50,199 nucleotides of DNA from assembly GCA_037179515.1 (NCBI GenBank), contig JAXCGZ010019171.1, positions 37,501 through 87,699 of the forward strand. The letters are read 5' to 3'. The notes beneath the pieces were generated by a model, which worked only from the letters and a program-made list of their open reading frames with translations, made no database searches and was not told the DNA's origin. Positions 47,801 to 50,199 of this stretch are shown here, piece by piece. A program made the position numbers and the translations under genes. The first letter of the stretch is position 1. The number at the start of each line of letters is the position of its first letter. This stretch comes from Halocaridina rubra. Lineage: Eukaryota; Arthropoda; Malacostraca; Decapoda; Atyidae.

Positions 47801-48890
47801 TGCATGGCTGTTACATATATTCAAAAATACAATGCCTTATTGTGATGCTTGGTTTGAGTAAATGTGTGCTTTGACTCGGCCATTCCCCTTGGAAGGGGAT
47901 TTTTGCCATTGTTTGTATATAGAGTAAAGTGAAGTTTTGTGCATGGCTGTTAGATATATTCAAGAACACAATGCCTTATTTTGATGCTTGGTTTGAGTAA
48001 ATGTGTGCTTTGACTCGGCCATTCCCCTTGGAAGGGGATTTTGCCATTGTATATGTATATATAGATTAAAGTGAAGTTTTGTGCTTGGCTATTAGATATA
48101 TTCAAGAATACAATGCCTTATTTTGATGCTAGATTTGAGTAAATGTGGGGTTTGACTCGGCCATCCCCCTTGGAAGGGGATTTTTGCCATTGTGTTTGTA
48201 TAGAGTAAAGTGAAGTTTTGTGCATGGCTATTAAATATATTCAAGAACACAATGCCCTATTTTGATGCTAGGTTTGAGTAAATGTGCGCTTTGACTCGGC
48301 CATTCCCCTTGGAAGGGGATTTTTGCCATTGTTTATATATAAAGTGAAGTTTTGTGCATGGCTGTTACATATATTCAAGAAGACAATGCCTTATTTTGAT
48401 GCTAGGTTTGAGTAAATGTGTGCTTTGACTCGGCTATTCCCCTTGGAAGAGGATTTTTGCCATTGTGTGTATATAGATTAAAGTGAAGTTTTGTGCATGG
48501 CTGTTACATATATTCAAGAATACAATGCCTTATTTTGATGCTTGGTTTGATTAAATGTGTGGTTTGACTCGGCCATTCCCCTTGGAAGGGGATTTTTGCC
48601 TTTGTTTATATATAAAGTGAAGTTTTGTGCATGGCTGTTACATATATTCAAGAAGACAATGCCTTATTTTGATGCTAGGTTTGAGTAAATGTGTGCTTTG
48701 ACTCGGCTATTCCCCTTGGAAGAGGATTTTTGCCATTGTGTGTATATAGATTAAAGTGAAGTTTTGTGCATGGCTGTTACATATATTCAAGAATACAATG
48801 CCTTATTTTGATGCTTGGTTTGATTAAATGTGTGGTTTGACTCGGCCACTCTCCTGAAGAGGAGATTTGCCAATGCATGTGTTTATGAAG
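44880..48890 (+). repeat. about 139-bp satellite array, about 29 monomers
   Basis: TTGAGTAAATGTGTGCTTTG (or a close variant) recurs about 29 times from 44921 to 48822, mean spacing about 139 bases. Each monomer contains GACTCGGCCATTCCCCTTGG, AAGGGGATTTTGCCATTG, a short TATATA run, AAAGTGAAGTTTTGTGCATG, TAGATATATTCAAGAA and AATGCCTTATTTTGATGC. Edge monomers (44.9 and 48.85 kb) are the most diverged. Variants cluster: the CATTCATCTTGG form appears at every fourth monomer (near 45230, 45790, 46345, 46915). There is no coding potential. Confidence 0.97.
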
Positions 48891-49206
48891 ATTTGAATAA
48901 GGTGTTGTTCTTCTGTGCTGATGGAAGGCACGACTGGAGATAGGGACATATCAGGTCAGCAAGGGTTACACAAGATTATCAGATGACAGGTCATTAAGAT
49001 TATACATCCTTATACAAGGAGTTTAATAGGGATTATATTTTGCTTGTGAACACATGGGGGGATTACCCTTACCCGGGACACAGGGAGGGATTACATTAAT
49101 AGTGAAAATTGGAGGGAGGGATTATCATTGTTATAATTTTCCTAGAATTTGTAGATTTTTATTGAACGTCATCCGGTGAGTGTTTGTGTAACGTGTGTAT
49201 GTCTGT

Positions 49207-49228
49207 GCGTGTGTGTGTGTGTTTTAGT

Positions 49229-49307
<79 letters not shown>
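49207..49307 (+). repeat. (GT)n then (GA)n microsatellites
   Basis: Short GT run at 49207-49221 and about 38 GA units at 49231-49307. Confidence 0.95.
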
Positions 49308-49311
<4 letters not shown>

Positions 49312-49467
49312 CAGTCAGAATTAGAGTGAAACCTTCTTTTCCTCTTTTGATACAGAAAACATGTGCATGCCTTCTCGCTTTGTCACGTGGATTTTTTTAA
49401 ACTTTAAACTTGACATCGCTTCTCTGATGCAGATGCTTTTTCCCTTACGTTTTAAGCGTTCCCTACA

Positions 49468-49600
<133 letters not shown>

Positions 49601-50199
49601 CATACGCAAACTCACACACACAGTGCGAATACTAAATGACACTTCATATATATGTATTAAAAAATGTTTTACTTTTCGAACATTTAAAGTGTTTTATATT
49701 ATCAGACTCTTAGAATTGAATAATATTTTGCATATTTCATATCAGTGAAGTATGCAAAGTCTCTTAAAGCACACACACAAACACACACACACATACACAC
49801 ACACATATTCTTGATGAAAAGATATCAAGTGTTTAACATTAATTTCCTTGAAGTATGTCTCGAGTTACAACTGTACTCATATTTTACAGTCCTCTTAAGG
49901 AGGTTTAAGCATACTTTCCATTTTTACTTTTTTAATGTCGTTAAATTATAATCACTATTAAATTTTTGGTTATAATGTATTATGTTTGAGTTCTTTGGAG
50001 TGTTTTTAAATTAATTAACAGTTTTATACCATTTCGTGAAGTTTGGAACAGTGTTGGTCAGGTTAGATTCATGTCTGAACCCCAGTTATTTAATGATGCC
50101 TGTAGAGCATCGCTAATTTAGATATTTATTATACAGAACTTTGTAAAACTACCGTTGTATACATCTGTAAACTTATGTTCTGTTGAGCTAATACTGCAG

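Overview
The window is eukaryotic and reads as part of one large, intron-rich gene on the + strand: the 5' half of a discs large (dlg1-type, MAGUK scaffold) gene. Six exons (176-790, 2837-2943, 8355-8526, 10441-10662, 19088-19271, 20826-20916) join in a consistent reading frame. Together they encode about 463 residues: a 205-residue Ser/Arg-rich N-terminus, a complete PDZ1, a complete PDZ2 and the start of the proline-rich PDZ2-PDZ3 linker. PDZ3, SH3, HOOK and guanylate-kinase exons were not found and should lie beyond 50199. Everything from 20917 to the end is then a single intron of more than 29 kb, with an apparent GC-AG type donor.

Organism: an arthropod, most likely a decapod crustacean (inference). 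The dlg protein is arthropod-like. Non-coding DNA is saturated with very long (TA)n, (GA)n, (ATT)n and (CA)n microsatellites, as described for penaeid shrimp and other decapods. Several tRNA-derived SINE families are present, and short TTAGG-like (arthropod telomere type) motifs occur. Species cannot be fixed from the sequence alone.

Layout. 0-3 kb: first coding exon, intron 1, first half of PDZ1. 3-10.7 kb: rest of PDZ1 and most of PDZ2, with one foldback element, SINEs with clear target-site duplications and a compound microsatellite. 10.7-21 kb: intron 4 (old SINEs, a likely LINE 3' end, a Tigger/pogo-like DNA transposon remnant), the end of PDZ2, and the linker exons. 21-50 kb: giant intron 6, holding a mariner/pogo-type MITE with a (TA)n tract at its edge, three further foldback elements, many SINE copies on both strands, GA/CT tracts, a 41-bp minisatellite, a 59-bp minisatellite, a ~139-bp 7-copy array (43.05-43.95 kb) and a ~139-bp, about 29-copy satellite (44.9-48.9 kb). 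That satellite contains part of a dispersed repeat and shows internal multimer duplication.

The protein is expected to be a membrane-associated scaffold at septate junctions and synapses that binds C-terminal peptides through its class I PDZ domains. No nested gene, RNA gene, CRISPR or bacterial-type system is supported. Repeat family labels A-E used below are local names given here, not database names.
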